Assembly: GCA_002840535.1 (NCBI GenBank)
Contig: PHBH01000019.1
Location: 62,001 to 126,000, forward strand
Direction: 5' to 3'
Length of the DNA stretch: 64,000 nucleotides
From: Deltaproteobacteria bacterium HGW-Deltaproteobacteria-15
GTDB taxonomy: Bacteria; Desulfobacterota; DSM-4660; Desulfatiglandales; HGW-15
Position numbers and translations under genes: made by a program. Below are positions 60,704 to 64,000 of this stretch, in pieces. The number at the start of each line of letters is the position of its first letter. Position 1 is the first letter of the stretch. The notes beneath the pieces are model-generated. The model searched no databases. It saw only the letters and a list, made by a program, of their open reading frames with translations, and had not been told where the DNA came from.

Positions 60704-62158
60704 ATGATTATCAGAAAACAAACTCTTAAAATTTTAACCACAGCTTTTGGAGTGACTGCCTTGGTGTCCTTATTCGTAAGGCCTGATTCTTGGGGTCTGG
60801 CTGTATGGGCGCTGCTTTCGTTATTGATCAGTTTGATACCTCTGTTCAGCTTTATCTTCTCCCGCCAATTGAAACATTTTTGTCTTTTTATTCCCCTTAT
60901 TATGACCTGGATTTATTTCGTTGCACCATATCTTTATGAGGATTTACCGACCCACAGCTACCGAGTTATCCCTTTCGAATATCTACCAGAAATGGCAGTC
61001 TATTCTGCTTTAAGTGTTTCCGCCCTCGCTTTGGGATATTATGTTCTTTTCCGTCGACCATTTGTTAGCTTTATTTCCCCTCCTGATTTTCGATTTTCGC
61101 CTGAGATCTTGGGGCGGGTAGCCGTCACTTTTGTCTTGATCGGTCTGTTATCCAGAGCTTTTGATTATTATCTTCCTTGGGTTCTGCGCCCTTGGAGCCA
61201 GCTTTTCCAAATCTTGGACTTCGCTCCCGTACTAGCACTTTGCTCGGGTCTCCTATATTACCTTCGTAATGGGAGACGATTCGTCATATTGCTCCCCACA
61301 TCTGCTTTCTTTATCTTTGAGATTCTATTAAGAGTTTCTGAAACCCTCTTCAGCAAGATTGCCTTTCTAACAGCCGGTCTGCTGCTCGTTTACATAATTG
61401 AGCGCAAAAAGATACCCTGGATTGCTATAGGTGTGTCTTTTCTTATCGCTTTTCCTGTTTTTAATGCTCGTATGGAGTTCCGTATGGAAGCCCACAACCG
61501 CTGGTACCAAATGGCAGGGAATGAGCACTTCGGAATCCCTGAACTCCTCGGGAAAGGGCTGGAGTACATGGGTAAATCGTACAGCTTTTGGGATTGGGGA
61601 AGTCTCGACGATTCCGTTGCAAAGCAAGCGTCAAGTCGGTTTGAAAACATCAGTTATTTGGGGCAGTGCGTGTACATGGTCGAGATGCTGGGCAAAGACT
61701 TAAAATATGGTGAGACCTTTTGGTGGCTACCTCTCACTCCTGTTCCTAGGATCATCTTTCCTTGGAAGCCGCCGAACTATCATGCTACTTTGTTGGCGAC
61801 TGAGTACGGATGCAGGGGCTATAATTCGCAAGCTGCCATGAACTTCCCTATGCTGGTTGAAATGTTTATCAACTTTGGCTTTCTCGGGATGGTTGTTCTG
61901 AGCTTTTTACAGGGAGGATTATATCGCTGGAGCTTGGCAAAAGTTGCTTATGGCCTTGGAGACCTGAACACATTGGCTTTTATAAATATCCTGTGGCACT
62001 TGGAAAAAGTGGAATCGAATATCACGATGATTTTCGGCGGGATTTTTCAGGCTTTAATAACATGGTGGCTGATTAGCAGATTTCTAAAAATTAGAGTCCT
62101 GAAACAAAATAATGGCCATGCATCCCAGTCAAAGGGGCCGGTTACGCTTGCTTTATGA
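60704..62158 (+). CDS. polytopic membrane protein, probable O-antigen/EPS polymerase (Wzy-like)
   Basis: Multiple TM segments with large extracellular-like loop; locus context. Confidence 0.65.
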   Translation: MIIRKQTLKILTTAFGVTALVSLFVRPDSWGLAVWALLSLLISLIPLFSFIFSRQLKHFCLFIPLIMTWIYFVAPYLYEDLPTHSYRVIPFEYLPEMAVYSALSVSALALGYYVLFRRPFVSFISPPDFRFSPEILGRVAVTFVLIGLLSRAFDYYLPWVLRPWSQLFQILDFAPVLALCSGLLYYLRNGRRFVILLPTSAFFIFEILLRVSETLFSKIAFLTAGLLLVYIIERKKIPWIAIGVSFLIAFPVFNARMEFRMEAHNRWYQMAGNEHFGIPELLGKGLEYMGKSYSFWDWGSLDDSVAKQASSRFENISYLGQCVYMVEMLGKDLKYGETFWWLPLTPVPRIIFPWKPPNYHATLLATEYGCRGYNSQAAMNFPMLVEMFINFGFLGMVVLSFLQGGLYRWSLAKVAYGLGDLNTLAFINILWHLEKVESNITMIFGGIFQALITWWLISRFLKIRVLKQNNGHASQSKGPVTLAL

Positions 62159-63309
62159 GGATATTATTTGTCACGCCGGGGTGTTTCGATAAAGGTGGGA
62201 TCAGCCGCTATTCTCGTTACCAGATCACTGCACTTAGAGAGCTTTGGGGAGAGGCATCTGTTCGCGTTTTTTCTTTGCTCGGAAAAACTTTCGACTCCTT
62301 TGAACAGGATTTCCAAGTGAGTTGGTCCGCCGGCGGAAATAGGGGAGTTGAAAAGTGTCGTTTCTCCCTACGACTTGCAAAAGAAATTTTTTTGTGGCGA
62401 CCGGATGTCCTGCATGTGGCGCACGTGAACCTGAGTTGTCTTGGCTACGGTCTCTCAAAGTTAATTGGCGCAAAGTCCATACTGAACACTTATGGTCTTG
62501 AAGTATGGAGCGGCCTCAGTCCTGATGCGAGATTTGGGCTCCGCAGAACTCAACGTGTATTGTCGGATTGTTTTTTCACCGCACACTATTTGGAGAAGAG
62601 GGGTTTCCGTCCAAACAACACCACTACCGTGATTTGGGATTGTGTCGATCTGAAAAGGTTTTACCCTTGCAAGCCTTCCCCTGCTATCTTAGAAAAATAC
62701 CGGATACCGGGTAAAGAAAGTCATTTTAACGTGATGACCTTGGGAAGGTTGAGTCGGGCCGCAGCGCACAAAGGTTACGAAAGGCTCCTCAAAGTGTTTT
62801 CTATTGTTTCCTCCAGCTATCCCAAGTGTAGACTCATCATCGCTGGAAAGGGCGATATGAGGCAGGAACTGTACGGATTAGCCGAGACTCTGGGTCTTTC
62901 CGAGAACGTCATTTTTACCGGGATGGTCCAGGATGATCATTTACCGGACGTATACAGGGCTGCTCATGTGTTCTCACTCGTTAGTGACCGTGGCCACAAT
63001 AGAGGGGAAGGGATTCCTCTCACTCCACTTGAAGCTATGGCCTGTGGTATACCTATTCTTGTGGGAAATCAGGATGGTTCCCAGGAGGCCGTTGAGGATG
63101 GGGAAAACGGGTTTATTCTGGATCCGTTTGACTTTAAGGCCCATGCCGGAGTGATAGAGAGATTGATCAATGATAAGGAGCTCTATGATCGGCTTGCCAA
63201 GGGAGCGGTAAAGAGAGCTCAGAAGGAATTCTCCTATCGCGATTTCCGGGAAAAGCATCGTCGACTTTATAGCGATTTGTTAAATGAGAGACAAGTATAT
63301 GAACGATGA
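62155..63309 (+). CDS. GT4 glycosyltransferase
   Basis: LGRLSRAAAHKGYERLLKVF; GEGIPLTPLEAMACGIPILVGNQDGS. Confidence 0.9.
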   Translation: MRILFVTPGCFDKGGISRYSRYQITALRELWGEASVRVFSLLGKTFDSFEQDFQVSWSAGGNRGVEKCRFSLRLAKEIFLWRPDVLHVAHVNLSCLGYGLSKLIGAKSILNTYGLEVWSGLSPDARFGLRRTQRVLSDCFFTAHYLEKRGFRPNNTTTVIWDCVDLKRFYPCKPSPAILEKYRIPGKESHFNVMTLGRLSRAAAHKGYERLLKVFSIVSSSYPKCRLIIAGKGDMRQELYGLAETLGLSENVIFTGMVQDDHLPDVYRAAHVFSLVSDRGHNRGEGIPLTPLEAMACGIPILVGNQDGSQEAVEDGENGFILDPFDFKAHAGVIERLINDKELYDRLAKGAVKRAQKEFSYRDFREKHRRLYSDLLNERQVYER

Positions 63310-64000
63310 ATTTCTCCCTGTTGCTGAACCCGATCTCAGTCAAGTAGAAGAAGATCTGGTTCTGGAAGCACTACGCTCAGGATGGGTCAGCTCTTTAGGA
63401 AGTTTTATTACTCGCTTTGAAAATGAGTTTGCCCATTTTTGTCAAAGCCCTTTTGCTGCGACAGTTTGTAACGGGACTGTCGCGCTTCATCTTGCACTGG
63501 TGGTAAAGGGAATCGGCCATGGGGACGAAGTAATCGTTCCCTCCTTGACCTTTGTCGCTACGGCTGCTGCAGTAATTCATGCCGGCGCCACTCCAGTGTT
63601 TGTCGACTGTGTGCCCGAAATGGGTGTTTTGGATCCTGACGCTGTGAAGGCTGCTATTTCTGAGCGTACTAAGGCGATTATTGCCGTTCATCTCTACGGC
63701 CACCCTGCTGATATGGATCCTCTTGTTGAAATTGCCATCAGATACAATCTTTTACTACTGGAAGACGCCGCGGAAGCACATGGAGCAACTTATAAGGGAC
63801 GGAAGGTCGGCAGGCTCGGTAGCCTTGCGACGTTTTCTTTTTATGGAAATAAAGTGATGACGACGGGGGAGGGGGGCATGCTTGTCACCTCGAATGAAGA
63901 GGATGATTCCCGCGTACGCTTCTTGCGAGACCACGCTATGGATCCACAGCGTCGTTATTGGCATCCAGAGATTGGCTTTAATTATCGAATGACCAATCTG
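63299..64000 (+). CDS. DegT/DnrJ/EryC1/StrS aminotransferase, N-terminal part (runs off window edge)
   Basis: MNDEFLPVAEPDLSQVEEDLVLEALRSGWVSSLG...; LLLLEDAAEAHGATYKGRKVGRLGSLATFSFYGNKVMTTGEGGML; not in ORF track because open at the edge. Confidence 0.92.
   Translation, partial: MNDEFLPVAEPDLSQVEEDLVLEALRSGWVSSLGSFITRFENEFAHFCQSPFAATVCNGTVALHLALVVKGIGHGDEVIVPSLTFVATAAAVIHAGATPVFVDCVPEMGVLDPDAVKAAISERTKAIIAVHLYGHPADMDPLVEIAIRYNLLLLEDAAEAHGATYKGRKVGRLGSLATFSFYGNKVMTTGEGGMLVTSNEEDDSRVRFLRDHAMDPQRRYWHPEIGFNYRMTNL

Overview
The window looks like a chromosomal segment of a Desulfobacterota/deltaproteobacterium-like bacterium (taxonomy is inference). Contents in order: a partial surE; a glycogen/c-di-AMP block (malQ, CdaA-YbbR diadenylate cyclase, glgP, inositol-1-phosphate synthase); a lipase and a macro-domain gene; a TRAP-transporter sugar-acid catabolic cluster (RpiR, DctQM, DctP, RraA-like, PfkB kinase, 2-hydroxyacid dehydrogenase, KDPG aldolase); htrA; a selenium/molybdenum-hydroxylase maturation block (LUD, XdhC, YqeC, SelB); a second malQ and a glycogen debranching enzyme; and, from about 36.9 kb to the end, a Wzx/Wzy-type surface polysaccharide locus interrupted by a toxin-antitoxin-like island (three MNT/HEPN pairs, a HicAB-like pair and an AbiEii-like nucleotidyltransferase with a small partner). 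Main non-standard observations: (1) a tRNA-Asn(GUU) gene split inside its anticodon by a ~256-nt group I (IC3-like) intron; (2) a ~220-290 bp MITE-like element with ~30 bp terminal inverted repeats and two conserved internal hairpins, one copy of which sits at codon 7 of a nucleotidyltransferase gene remnant; (3) a shared hairpin module nested at the same position in several of those terminal repeats and also found in another dispersed repeat; (4) dense intergenic families of degenerate 7-11 bp tandem words, one of which nearly always lies just 5' of, and co-oriented with, start codons; (5) inverted copies of such words flanking a GxxExxY (PDDEXK_3-type) gene and a macro-domain gene; (6) a relict 3' end of a second wlbA gene next to a HEPN gene; (7) a methyltransferase interrupted by a single in-frame TGA. 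All calls come from reading the sequence; no database searches were run.
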